Shown: in pieces, positions 11,411 through 18,685 of the stretch
Position numbering within the stretch: the first letter of the stretch is position 1
Layout of the letters: every line of letters starts with the position of its first letter
Assembly: GCF_008039615.1 (NCBI RefSeq)
Contig: NZ_VDUZ01000030.1
Coordinates: 47,002-111,001, forward strand
Length of the DNA: 64,000 bases
From: Vineibacter terrae
GTDB lineage: Bacteria > Pseudomonadota > Alphaproteobacteria > Reyranellales > Reyranellaceae
Direction: 5' to 3'
Translations under genes and position numbers: made by a program
The notes under the pieces: generated by a model
Seen by the model: the letters and a program-made list of their open reading frames with translations, nothing else
Told to the model about the DNA's origin: nothing
The model's database searches: none

Positions 11411-12047
11411 GAGTCAAGCCCAGCCTTCTCCCAGCGACGACCGGGTCGGCGCCTTGCCTGCCAAGCAGGCGCGCAGCCGGCGTACACGCGACCAGCTCCT
11501 GGCCGCCGGCTACAGCCTCGTCGAGGCCCGCGACTTCGAGGCCATGTCGATCGCCGATATCGCCAAGGCCGCCGGCTGCTCCGTCGGCGCGTTCTACTAC
11601 CGCTTCGCCGACAAGGAGGCCTTCTTCCGGGCGATGATCGCCCACCGGCTGGAAGAGGCGCGCCGCCATGTCGGCGGCCTTCTGGCAGTCCCGGACGGCA
11701 CTGATCCGCTCGAGACCGTGGTCGGCGCCGTGGCCGAAACCTTCCGCCGCCGGCCCGGCTTCCTGCGCGCGGCGCTGCGCAAGAGCATGGAGGATCCGTC
11801 GGCCTGGGAGCCGATGCGGGCGCACGGACACTTCGTGGCCGACCAGTTCCTGGAACGCCTGTCACGGGACGCCGGCCGGCGGCCGGCGCCGCACGTCGAG
11901 CAGCGCATCCGCTTCGCGTTCCAGATCATGAACGGCACGCTGATCAACGCGCTGATCAACGCGCCCGGCCCGCTGCGGCTCGACCACCCGGCCCTGACAC
12001 GCGAGCTGCTGCGCGCCATGCGGCTGGTCATCGATGCGGGCGACTAG
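11409..12047 (+). CDS. TetR/AcrR-family transcriptional regulator
   Basis: 212 residues. The N-terminal helix-turn-helix is typical (MSIADIAKAAGCSVGAFYYRF), followed by an all-helical ligand domain. An upstream in-frame ATG at 11397 exists, but it lies inside the palindrome and has no ribosome-binding site; ATG 11409 (MSQAQPSP) is chosen, though its own Shine-Dalgarno is also weak, so a leaderless transcript is possible. It is divergent from the TauD-like dioxygenase and probably represses it and itself. The last four bases overlap the convergent Nudix gene. Confidence 0.85.
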   Translation: MSQAQPSPSDDRVGALPAKQARSRRTRDQLLAAGYSLVEARDFEAMSIADIAKAAGCSVGAFYYRFADKEAFFRAMIAHRLEEARRHVGGLLAVPDGTDPLETVVGAVAETFRRRPGFLRAALRKSMEDPSAWEPMRAHGHFVADQFLERLSRDAGRRPAPHVEQRIRFAFQIMNGTLINALINAPGPLRLDHPALTRELLRAMRLVIDAGD

Positions 12048-12865
12048 CCGCGGAAGCTGGCGTCCATCTCGCGCTCGAACACGGCATAGCCGGATTCCCT
12101 GCCGACAGTAAGGAACCGGCGGCCGTCGCGGACCTCGATCACAGGCAGGACCGTCGGTGGCGCGAAGGTGCCATAATGCGCCAGCAGCGCCGGCACCGTG
12201 GCGATCTCCGCCAGCTTCATCAGGTTGAGCTTGGTGGGGAACAGCACCGTGCGACGCCCGGCATCGGCATCGGCAACGGCTTGCGTCGGCTGGACCCACA
12301 CCGAGTCCACCGATTCATGCCCATCGTGCAGCGCCAGCTGATCGGACGGCGCAGCCGCAACAAAGAACCGCGTGTCGAAGCGCTTGGGCACGAATGTCGG
12401 CGTGATCCAATGCGCATAGGACAGCATCGTATCGCAGGCCAGCACGAGACCCTCGGCGGCCGCCATGGCAGCCATCGAGACCTCGCCCTTGACCAGCGCC
12501 TGGCGATAGCGGTCCTCGATCGGCTTCAGCGCCGCGGCCGCGATCAGCTCGGCCTCGCCACGCCGGCGCGCCAGCAGGACACCGGCTTCCTCGAAGGCTT
12601 CGCGGATGCCCGCGACCCGGAAAGCCAGCTCGGCCTGCGACAGGCCTTCGACGCCGGTGCACAGATCCCGCAGCCGTGGATCGCTGTCGGCGCTATCGAC
12701 CTTCCCGCCCGGGAACACCAGCGCCCCCGAAGCGAAATCGATCTGATGGTGCCGCACCACCATGAACACCTCGGGTGGCGAAGCCGGATCGCCGTCAATG
12801 GACGGACGCAGCAGCAGCACGGTGGTGGCTGGCACCGGGACGACCGGCGGTTTCTTTTCAGACAT
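12044..12865 (-). CDS. Nudix hydrolase, NUDT19-like
   Basis: 273 residues. FPGGKVDSAD marks the start of the Nudix fold, and REAFEEAGVLL is the catalytic helix that binds magnesium. Between them lies an insertion of about 30 residues, as in the NUDT7/NUDT19 (coenzyme A and acyl-CoA diphosphatase) branch; the first glutamate of the box is displaced by one position. The likely substrate is CoA or an acyl-CoA, by family analogy only. Start ATG 12865 follows AGGATC; longer in-frame extensions exist but have no homology-like content. Confidence 0.8.
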   Translation of the reverse strand: MSEKKPPVVPVPATTVLLLRPSIDGDPASPPEVFMVVRHHQIDFASGALVFPGGKVDSADSDPRLRDLCTGVEGLSQAELAFRVAGIREAFEEAGVLLARRRGEAELIAAAALKPIEDRYRQALVKGEVSMAAMAAAEGLVLACDTMLSYAHWITPTFVPKRFDTRFFVAAAPSDQLALHDGHESVDSVWVQPTQAVADADAGRRTVLFPTKLNLMKLAEIATVPALLAHYGTFAPPTVLPVIEVRDGRRFLTVGRESGYAVFEREMDASFRG

Positions 12866-12930
12866 GGGATCCTGTTGCGTTGAAAAGCCTGTGCGTTGCA
12901 TGCGCCGTGCCGGCGCCGGCGCGATGACGC

Positions 12931-13956
12931 CTACCTGCGCGTGGGGTCGTCGGACACCTGAACCAGCAGCTTGCCGAAGTTGCGTCCCTTCAGCAGGCCG
13001 ATGAAAGCCTCGGGTGCGTTGTCGAGCCCTTTCACGACGTCCTCGCGATACTTGATCTTCCCGGCCTTCACTGCCGCCGGCACTTCCTTCCAGAAGCCGG
13101 CCATCTCGGCAAAATGGTCGCTGACGATGAAGCCTTTCACCAGCGCCCGCTTGACCAGGAGCAGCCGCCAGTCCGGACCAGGGTTCATCTGCATCTCGTT
13201 GTACTGCGAGATCAGCCCACACAGCGGCACGCGCGCGAAATCGTTGAGCTGCGGCACCACAGCCGCCTGCACGGCGCCGCCGACGTTCTCGAAGTACACG
13301 TCGATGCCCTTGGGGCAGGCGGCGCGCAGCGCCTTGAACAGGTTGGCGCCCTCGGCCCGATAATCGACGCAGGCATCGAAGCCGAGCTCCTTGACCACGT
13401 AGTCGCACTTCTCCTTGCCGCCGGCGATGCCCACGGCACGGCAGCCATGCAGCCTGGCCAGCTGGCCCACGACGGAACCGACCGCGCCCGATGCCGCCGA
13501 CACCACGACCGTCTCGCGCGCCTGGGGCTGGCCGATCTGCATCAGGCCCCACCATGCCGTCTGGCCCGGCATGCCCAGGACCGACAGCGCCGCCGAGAGC
13601 GGCGCCGCATCGGGATCGAGCTTCATCGACATGGCGCCGTTGGATACGGCGTGGCTCTGCCAGCCCGAATACTCGACGACGAAATCGCCTTCCTTGAACT
13701 TGGGGTTGCGTGACTTCAGCACCTGGCCAACCGTGCCGCCCACCATGGCATCGCCCAGGTTGACGTTGGCGGCGTAGCCTTTGGCCTCGCTCATGCGGCC
13801 GCGCATGTAGGGATCGAGCGACAGCCAGATGGTGCGCGACAGGTATTCGCCATCCTTCGGCTCAGGTATCGGCGCGTCGACGACATCGAAATTCGCCAGC
13901 GTCGGCTCACCCTGCGGACGCGACTTCAGCAGCACGCGGCGGTTCATCTCGGCCAT
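12931..13956 (-). CDS. NADP-dependent oxidoreductase, CurA/leukotriene-B4-dehydrogenase type
   Basis: 341 residues of the zinc-independent medium-chain dehydrogenase family. DPYMRGRMSEAKGY is the family's diagnostic early segment, and the nucleotide-binding loop is AASGAVGSVVGQLARLHGC. Relatives reduce the double bond of enals and enones (curcumin, 2-alkenals, prostaglandins) with NADPH. The ATG at 13956 sits six bases after GGGAGG; a longer frame to 13998 adds unrelated residues. The gene is followed by the Nudix gene in the same direction after 65 bases. Confidence 0.88.
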   Translation of the reverse strand: MAEMNRRVLLKSRPQGEPTLANFDVVDAPIPEPKDGEYLSRTIWLSLDPYMRGRMSEAKGYAANVNLGDAMVGGTVGQVLKSRNPKFKEGDFVVEYSGWQSHAVSNGAMSMKLDPDAAPLSAALSVLGMPGQTAWWGLMQIGQPQARETVVVSAASGAVGSVVGQLARLHGCRAVGIAGGKEKCDYVVKELGFDACVDYRAEGANLFKALRAACPKGIDVYFENVGGAVQAAVVPQLNDFARVPLCGLISQYNEMQMNPGPDWRLLLVKRALVKGFIVSDHFAEMAGFWKEVPAAVKAGKIKYREDVVKGLDNAPEAFIGLLKGRNFGKLLVQVSDDPTRR

Positions 13957-14168
13957 GGAAAGCCTCCCGATCGGATTGTTGCGGCACCGTAGTCGCATCG
14001 CCGCAGCGATGCCAGCGTATCGGTCCGATGATGGGACTGATGATCTGCTGGGCGAAACCCGGTATCAACCGGGCATCCGGGAACGCCGGACCGGCAGGGA
14101 CGTTGCCTGCCTGCCGCCATCCCGCCCGGGCGCGCCGACACCCTGCACGCTGACGCGAGCATGACCCG

Positions 14169-14357
14169 ATGCGCGTTATCGATCCTCAGGCGTTCTGGGC
14201 GCTGCTTGCCGGCATGAAGGTCTGCATGCTGATCACACGCGACGGCGCGGCACTGCAGGCCCGGTCGATGGCGCCCAATGTCGATGCCGATCGTGAGGAG
14301 ATGCGCCTGGGACGCCGCCGGTGGCGCACGCCGCTACGCGTGGCTGCGTTTCCGTGA
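14169..14357 (+). pseudogene. Remnant of a pyridoxamine-5'-phosphate-oxidase-like protein
   Basis: The first 45 or so residues, with FWALLAGMKVCMLITRDG and LQARSMAP, match the N-terminus of the general-stress-protein-26 type flavin-binding split barrel. The reading then loses that character and ends after 62 residues, whereas intact members have 140-170. No continuation was found in the other frames, so this looks like a 3'-truncated remnant. The surrounding interval 13957-14402 is otherwise gene-free; a 6-bp hairpin (CCCGGT/ACCGGG, 14058-14073) is the only other structure seen. Confidence 0.4.
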
Positions 14358-14402
14358 TCCGGGCACCGGCCTGACCGGCGGCAAGTCCAGATCTGCCAGT
14401 TC

Positions 14403-14570
14403 TCAGAACCCCACCATCATGCGCGGGAAGGCAAAAGTGAAAGCCGACGCCAAGCCAAAGCCGAGCAGCAATGCCGCCAGCAGGTAGGCGACAAGCTCCC
14501 ACCAGGTCGCGTGGTCACTGTGATGAGTATGGTCGGCGATAAACCGATGGAAGCGATCTACCGTGGCCAT
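14403..14570 (-). CDS. 55-residue single-span membrane protein
   Basis: This short frame opens with ATG 14570 behind a strong GGAGGCAACA and ends at TGA 14403-14405. The N-terminal 20 residues are soluble and rich in histidine (FIADHTHHSDHATWWE), followed by one hydrophobic helix (LVAYLLAALLLGFGLASAF) and a short FPRMMVGF tail. Small proteins of this build occur as accessory subunits of membrane complexes, but I recognise no family. The good ribosome-binding site and membrane helix argue that it is real. No operon partner lies beside it. Confidence 0.6.
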   Translation of the reverse strand: MATVDRFHRFIADHTHHSDHATWWELVAYLLAALLLGFGLASAFTFAFPRMMVGF

Positions 14571-14728
14571 TGTTGCCTCCAGCTGCAGGTAGCGCCCTAA
14601 CGGCGCCGGCAGGTGTAAGTTGCCTCGGTAGCCTTCATGTAGGTTGCAATGGGCACGACCTCAAGGGCGGGAACCGCATGGCTGACGCGCTCGTTGTCCC
14701 CGTGAGCGTTTGGTCATGGAGGTCAGCG

Positions 14729-15172
14729 ATGCGCAGCCGACTGCTTCACGAGGACGACGGCCAGCGCACATTTGCGGTCGTGCTGGAAAGCGGCGAGGAA
14801 GCGCTTGAATCGCTCAATGACTTCGTGACGCGCGAAGGCATTGGTGCAGCGCAACTCTCCGCCATCGGTGCCTTCAGCAACGCTGTGCTGAACTACTTCG
14901 ACTGGGAGCGCAAAAAGTACCTGCCCATCCCGGTATGGGAGCAGGTCGAGGTGGCGTCGCTGACCGGCGATGTCGCCCTGTCCCCGGACGGAAAACCGGC
15001 GTTGCATGTTCATGCGGTGCTCGGGCGCCGTGACGGCTCAGCGCTCGCTGGACACCTCACCGAAGCGCGGGTCAGGCCGACGCTGGAGGTGGTGGTCACC
15101 GAGTCGCCGGCCCATCTGCGCAAGAAGCACGATCCGAAAAGCGGCCTGGCTTTGATCCGGCCGGATGCATGA
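14729..15172 (+). CDS. PPC (DUF296) domain protein, putative DNA-binding
   Basis: 147 residues forming one PPC/DUF296 domain: the beta strand FAVVLESGEEALESLNDF, the GIGAAQLSAIGAFSNAVLNY segment, and HVHAVLGRRDGSALAGHL with the two histidines that bind metal in bacterial homologues. The eukaryotic version is fused to AT-hook DNA-binding proteins; the bacterial stand-alone role is unproven. ATG 14729 has GGAGGT upstream and is chosen over a frame that opens 159 bases earlier without homology. It lies just upstream of a small secreted protein gene. Confidence 0.85.
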   Translation: MRSRLLHEDDGQRTFAVVLESGEEALESLNDFVTREGIGAAQLSAIGAFSNAVLNYFDWERKKYLPIPVWEQVEVASLTGDVALSPDGKPALHVHAVLGRRDGSALAGHLTEARVRPTLEVVVTESPAHLRKKHDPKSGLALIRPDA

Positions 15173-15203
15173 CGCCGCAGCCATGCGGCGGGGAGGACGA
15201 ACA

Positions 15204-15590
15204 ATGCGCGTCCGAGCATCTTTCACACTGACCCTTGCCGCCGTGCTCGCATTGCCGGCGATGACCAATGCAGTGGAGTCCGAGCGCGTGGTCTGGAGAG
15301 GCTCGTATACAGCCTCCTATTCCGCCATCGCCGAGTGCCTGGCCCAGAAGATGTCCGGCGACTACGGCATGCCGGCGGCAGTGCGCACCCTCACCTATCG
15401 CATCCAGGTCGGCCTCTGGCGCGAAGGCACCCATCGCGGCCAGCCGGTTGCGGCTTTCTACATCCAGCCCGCCGGCGACGGCCCGGTCGAGATCACGTGG
15501 AGCCGCAGCGACAGGCTGGGCAACGACACCTTGCGTCTCGACGAAGCGGCGCGCAACGCCGCCATCGATTGCGGCGGACGCTCCGCCTGA
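15204..15590 (+). CDS. Small secreted protein of unknown function
   Basis: 128 residues. A signal peptide of about 22 residues (FTLTLAAVLALPAMTNA) directs it to the periplasm. The mature part contains three cysteine-flanked or charged strands but no motif I can name. ATG 15204 follows GGGGAGGACGAAC, a good ribosome-binding site; the open frame begins earlier at 15165 inside the previous gene. It may form a two-gene unit with the PPC protein, 31 bases upstream. Function unknown. Confidence 0.7.
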   Translation: MRVRASFTLTLAAVLALPAMTNAVESERVVWRGSYTASYSAIAECLAQKMSGDYGMPAAVRTLTYRIQVGLWREGTHRGQPVAAFYIQPAGDGPVEITWSRSDRLGNDTLRLDEAARNAAIDCGGRSA

Positions 15591-15697
15591 CGCAGCGACG
15601 ATGCGATCAGAAGCACCCGGAAGAACAAGAACGCGGCGCAGGCTTCGCATGCCGGAACGCCGCAGCACCTTTGCCTGAGACGGGCTCGACTCGCGGC

Positions 15698-16450
15698 ATG
15701 GCGGTCCGCCATCATCTGATGGCCATGACCCGTTCGTCCGCCCGCACCTTCGTTTGCCTGCCTGGCGCCTGGATGGGCGGCTGGTCATGGACGTTCGTTG
15801 CCGAGCGGCTGCGCGCCGCCGGCCACGCTGTCTTCACCCCGACCTTCCGCGGACTGGCTGAACGCGCGCACGAGCTGACGCCGCAGACCAGCAACGAGAC
15901 CTGCGCTGACGATGTAGTGGCCTGCCTCGCCGATCACGACCTGCGTGACGTCGTGCTGGTGGGGCACTCCTTCGGCAGCCTGATTGCCGGGCTTGTCGTC
16001 GATCGCGATCCGGCGCGCGTGGCGCATTTCGTGATCGTCGACGGCGGCATCCCGCGCGACGGCCAGTCGATCTTCGGTCGCATACCGGCGCAGATCGCCG
16101 CCAAGCGGCAGAAGCTCGCCCAGGATATCAACGGTGTGAAGGTATTGCCGTTCGCGCCCGTGACCAGCCTGATCATCGACGACATGGACCTGGCGCGCTG
16201 GACCCACCGCCAGCTCACGCCGCATCCGCTGCGCTGCTATGTCGATCCGATCCGGTTGCGGCACCCGCCGGGCAACGGCGTGCCGATGACCTATATCGCC
16301 TGCGTCAAGCCGCGCTACCCGGTGTCCGCCGGCAACCACGAGCGCGTGCAGGCGATGACCGAGGTGCGCTTCCGGCCCATCGAGGCTGGCCACAACTGCA
16401 TCATCTCGGCTCCCGACCTGGTCGCCGCCGAGCTGCTGGCAGTGCCATGA
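15698..16450 (+). CDS. Alpha/beta hydrolase (esterase-like)
   Basis: About 250 residues. FVCLPGAWMGGWSW supplies the oxyanion region, LVGHSFGSLIAG the nucleophile elbow with the catalytic serine, and AGHNCIIS the catalytic histidine near the C-terminus. This pattern matches the plant-MES/hydroxynitrile-lyase-like branch often annotated as salicylate or methyl-ester hydrolase. Cytoplasmic, substrate unknown. Three possible ATG starts (15698, 15719, 15725) precede the first strand, and none has a clear ribosome-binding site, so the N-terminus is uncertain by up to nine residues. Confidence 0.82.
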   Translation: MAVRHHLMAMTRSSARTFVCLPGAWMGGWSWTFVAERLRAAGHAVFTPTFRGLAERAHELTPQTSNETCADDVVACLADHDLRDVVLVGHSFGSLIAGLVVDRDPARVAHFVIVDGGIPRDGQSIFGRIPAQIAAKRQKLAQDINGVKVLPFAPVTSLIIDDMDLARWTHRQLTPHPLRCYVDPIRLRHPPGNGVPMTYIACVKPRYPVSAGNHERVQAMTEVRFRPIEAGHNCIISAPDLVAAELLAVP

Positions 16451-16497
16451 CGCAGAAGGCGTTGCGTCTATAGCCGCCCCTTCGCTACGGTCGACGC

Positions 16498-17010
16498 ATG
16501 GTGACACTACCCTACCCCCTCGTGGACCTCGACCTCGCTGCTCCGCTTGACCGCCACCGTGCCACGGTGTTGCCGGAGTGGATCGACTGGAACGGCCACA
16601 TGAATGTCGGCTTCTACGTCGTGGCCTTCGACAAGGCGACCGATACGCTCTGCACCCAGCTCGGCGTCGGCTGGGAGTACACGCGCGAGAAGGTCGGGAT
16701 GACCTTCGTGCTCGAGGCGCATGTCACCTACGATCGGGAAGTGCGCGAAGGCGATCCGCTGCGCATCACGACGCAGGTGCTCGACTACGATACCAAGCGC
16801 GTCCACTATTTCCACACGATGCATCACGGCAGTGATGGCTGGGTGGCGGCGACCAACGAGCTGATCCTGATGAACATCGACTACGAGACGCGACGCTCGG
16901 CCCCCTGGCCGCCCGAGACCTACCGGCGGCTGGAGCTGATGGCGGCCGCACATGCGACGCTGCCGCGGCCCGACAAGGCCGGCCGCACGATCGCGATCAA
17001 GCGGCGATAG
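16498..17010 (+). CDS. Hotdog-fold acyl-CoA thioesterase
   Basis: 170 residues of the 4-hydroxybenzoyl-CoA-thioesterase/YbgC type. The catalytic region EWIDWNGHMNVGFYVVAFDKA carries the Asp (D in IDWNGH) found in this family. It is expected to hydrolyse a short or aromatic acyl-CoA; relatives are often found with carnitine or betaine catabolic genes, but none are adjacent here. Start ATG 16498 is the only plausible one and lies 47 bases after the hydrolase stop. It converges on the MipA-like gene. Confidence 0.85.
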   Translation: MVTLPYPLVDLDLAAPLDRHRATVLPEWIDWNGHMNVGFYVVAFDKATDTLCTQLGVGWEYTREKVGMTFVLEAHVTYDREVREGDPLRITTQVLDYDTKRVHYFHTMHHGSDGWVAATNELILMNIDYETRRSAPWPPETYRRLELMAAAHATLPRPDKAGRTIAIKRR

Positions 17011-17033
17011 CGACGCCGCCGGTCCCGCCTGCG

Positions 17034-17840
17034 TCAGAACTGGTAGCCCACACCCAGCGCCACGAGGGGCTGCAGGTCGCGGTGCGTGATCGGGCTGAAC
17101 GCCGCGTCGCCCAGCAACCGGCTGAGGCCGAAGGAGAGCTGGATGAATCCGTGCTCCAGCGCGCGGTAGTGCAGCGAGATGCCGCCGTGCACGTCCTTCA
17201 TGCCGGCACGCACCGTCGTGACGGGCTGGCCGGTGGCGATGGACTGGTTCTCGTTGATGCCGAAATAGGCGCGCATGTAGCGCCCGTTCGCCCAGGTCGC
17301 ACCGACGCCGCCTTCGATCGTCAGGGACCTGGTCAGGGTGAAGCGCACGCCGTAGTCGAAGTTGACGACGACACCGTTGTCGCCGCCGGCGGTGCGGCCG
17401 GCGTCGATGGTGAACTCGCCGAAATCGGTACGGTAGGCCGCGGCGATCTTGAACACCGGGGCAAGGTCGATCCGCCCCAGCCCGTGAGCCCGGCCGTTGT
17501 TGTTGCGCCCTTCCGAATAGTAGATCGACGGGCCGACCCGGAACCCGCCCGCCTTGAAGGCCCAGACGCCCAGGCCATTGTCGTCGTTCAGGAAGACACG
17601 GTCCTTCCAGGTGGCGTCTGCCATCGGCTCGAACTGCAGGCTCATGCGCTGCGAGCCTTCGAACACCGGCGCAAACGCGACCCCCGCGCCGACATAGCCC
17701 GAGAAATCAGCCCAGGCCGAGGTCCTTCCCCTGGCGTCGGTGTCAGCTTGCGACTGGGCTGCAGCCGGCCCGGCACCCAGCGCCAGCATTGCCGCCATCA
17801 GGAACGCCGGGACGGTACGCGCCAATGGATCCATGCTCAT
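17034..17840 (-). CDS. MipA/OmpV-family outer-membrane protein
   Basis: 268 residues. A signal peptide (about 28 residues, ending in GPAAAQ) precedes a beta-rich sequence with the MipA/OmpV pattern: GVAFAPVFEGSQRM early, a glycine-rich barrel, and a C-terminal aromatic (ALGVGYQF) as needed for outer-membrane assembly. MipA scaffolds murein enzymes in E. coli, while OmpV-like members act as pores; which applies here is unknown. The start overlaps the GNAT gene stop by four bases (ATGA), so the two are co-translated. Confidence 0.88.
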   Translation of the reverse strand: MSMDPLARTVPAFLMAAMLALGAGPAAAQSQADTDARGRTSAWADFSGYVGAGVAFAPVFEGSQRMSLQFEPMADATWKDRVFLNDDNGLGVWAFKAGGFRVGPSIYYSEGRNNNGRAHGLGRIDLAPVFKIAAAYRTDFGEFTIDAGRTAGGDNGVVVNFDYGVRFTLTRSLTIEGGVGATWANGRYMRAYFGINENQSIATGQPVTTVRAGMKDVHGGISLHYRALEHGFIQLSFGLSRLLGDAAFSPITHRDLQPLVALGVGYQF

Positions 17841-18316
17841 ATGGCCGCCAGGCGCCGCAGCGCATCACCCCGGATCCGATAGGGCAGCCACGTCTCGATA
17901 TGCGTGCAGCCGATCGCTTCGTAGAAGCGGCGCGCCGGATTCCAGTGCAGGACATTGAGGTCGATGCGGCCATAGCCCCGGTCGTGGCATTCCCGTGCCA
18001 GCGCCGCCATCAGCGCCCGGCCGACACCCGCCTGCCGCACGTCCTCCTCGACCCAGATATCTTCCACGAACATCCCGCGACGGGCTTCCCAGACGGAGTA
18101 GTTGAACGTGTAGAGGGCGAAGCCCACCGGCCTGCCGTCGAGCTCGGCGATCATCGTGGCGAATTTCGCTTCCGGTCCGAAGCCGTCGCGCTTCAGGATC
18201 TCGGGCGTCGCCTGGACGGCATCGGGCTCGCCCTCGAACGTGGCGAGCGCCACGCAGAAACGGTGGATGGTGGCGGCGTCTTGCGGCAGCGCCTTGCGGA
18301 CCGTGATCTGTGGCAT
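17837..18316 (-). CDS. GNAT-family N-acetyltransferase
   Basis: 159 residues. The acetyl-CoA loop motif is VRQAGVGRALMAALA, preceded by the beta bulge FVEDIWVEE and followed by NVLHWNPARRFYEAIGC, the classic GNAT motif B. This variant resembles diamine/spermidine-type acetyltransferases (the WNxxARxFYxxxGA pattern), but the acceptor cannot be fixed. ATG 18316 opens the fold directly; an upstream extension has no homology. It precedes and overlaps the MipA-like gene. Confidence 0.88.
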   Translation of the reverse strand: MPQITVRKALPQDAATIHRFCVALATFEGEPDAVQATPEILKRDGFGPEAKFATMIAELDGRPVGFALYTFNYSVWEARRGMFVEDIWVEEDVRQAGVGRALMAALARECHDRGYGRIDLNVLHWNPARRFYEAIGCTHIETWLPYRIRGDALRRLAAI

Positions 18317-18329
18317 TGAGGGATCGCGC

Positions 18330-18428
18330 TCAGAAAGTGGGGTGGCCGCCGTCGATCGACGGCACTGCGCCTGCAATGTCGCCGGGCGCGATGATGCCGG
18401 TGCATCCGTGGAGGATCTTCCCCGTCAC
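18330..18428 (-). CDS. Possible 32-residue microprotein
   Basis: A short frame beginning with GTG 18428, six bases after a strong GGAGGAGGGC, encodes 32 residues rich in Gly, Ile and Ala (KILHGCTGIIAPGDIAG) and ends PSIDGGHPTF. Third codon positions are strongly G/C, like the neighbouring genes. It lies in the 156-base gap between the DUF2783 gene and the GNAT gene, same strand. It could be real, or the last piece of a decayed gene. No family is recognised. Confidence 0.3.
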   Translation of the reverse strand: MTGKILHGCTGIIAPGDIAGAVPSIDGGHPTF

Positions 18429-18472
18429 GCCATTGCCCTCCTCCGGTCGGACGCAGCCACGCGACGGCTGCG

Positions 18473-18685
18473 TCACGCGGTCGGCACCAGCCCAGCCAGC
18501 GCCGCATCGACTGCCTCGCGGATCGCCGCCTCGTCACCGACCTGATTGGCCAGCAGCAGGATCAGGCGTGCATCAAAGGCGCGGCATTGCGCGTCGTCCA
18601 GCCCTTTATGCGCATCGACGATCAGGTTGTACACATCGTCCGGCCGCGCGAGGTTCAGATCATGCCGCAGCGCCGTCATCGTCAT
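18473..18685 (-). CDS. DUF2783 small protein
   Basis: About 70 residues. The sequence LNLARPDDVYNLIVDAHKGL and ARLILLLANQVGDEAAIREA fits the DUF2783 family, short helical proteins regularly encoded next to FAD-dependent aromatic hydroxylases of the kind just upstream. The first ATG (18685) overlaps the hydroxylase stop as ATGA; a second in-frame ATG at 18679 has GGAGGG at a better distance, so the true start may be there. It probably supports the hydroxylase, but its role is unknown. Confidence 0.78.
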   Translation of the reverse strand: MTMTALRHDLNLARPDDVYNLIVDAHKGLDDAQCRAFDARLILLLANQVGDEAAIREAVDAALAGLVPTA

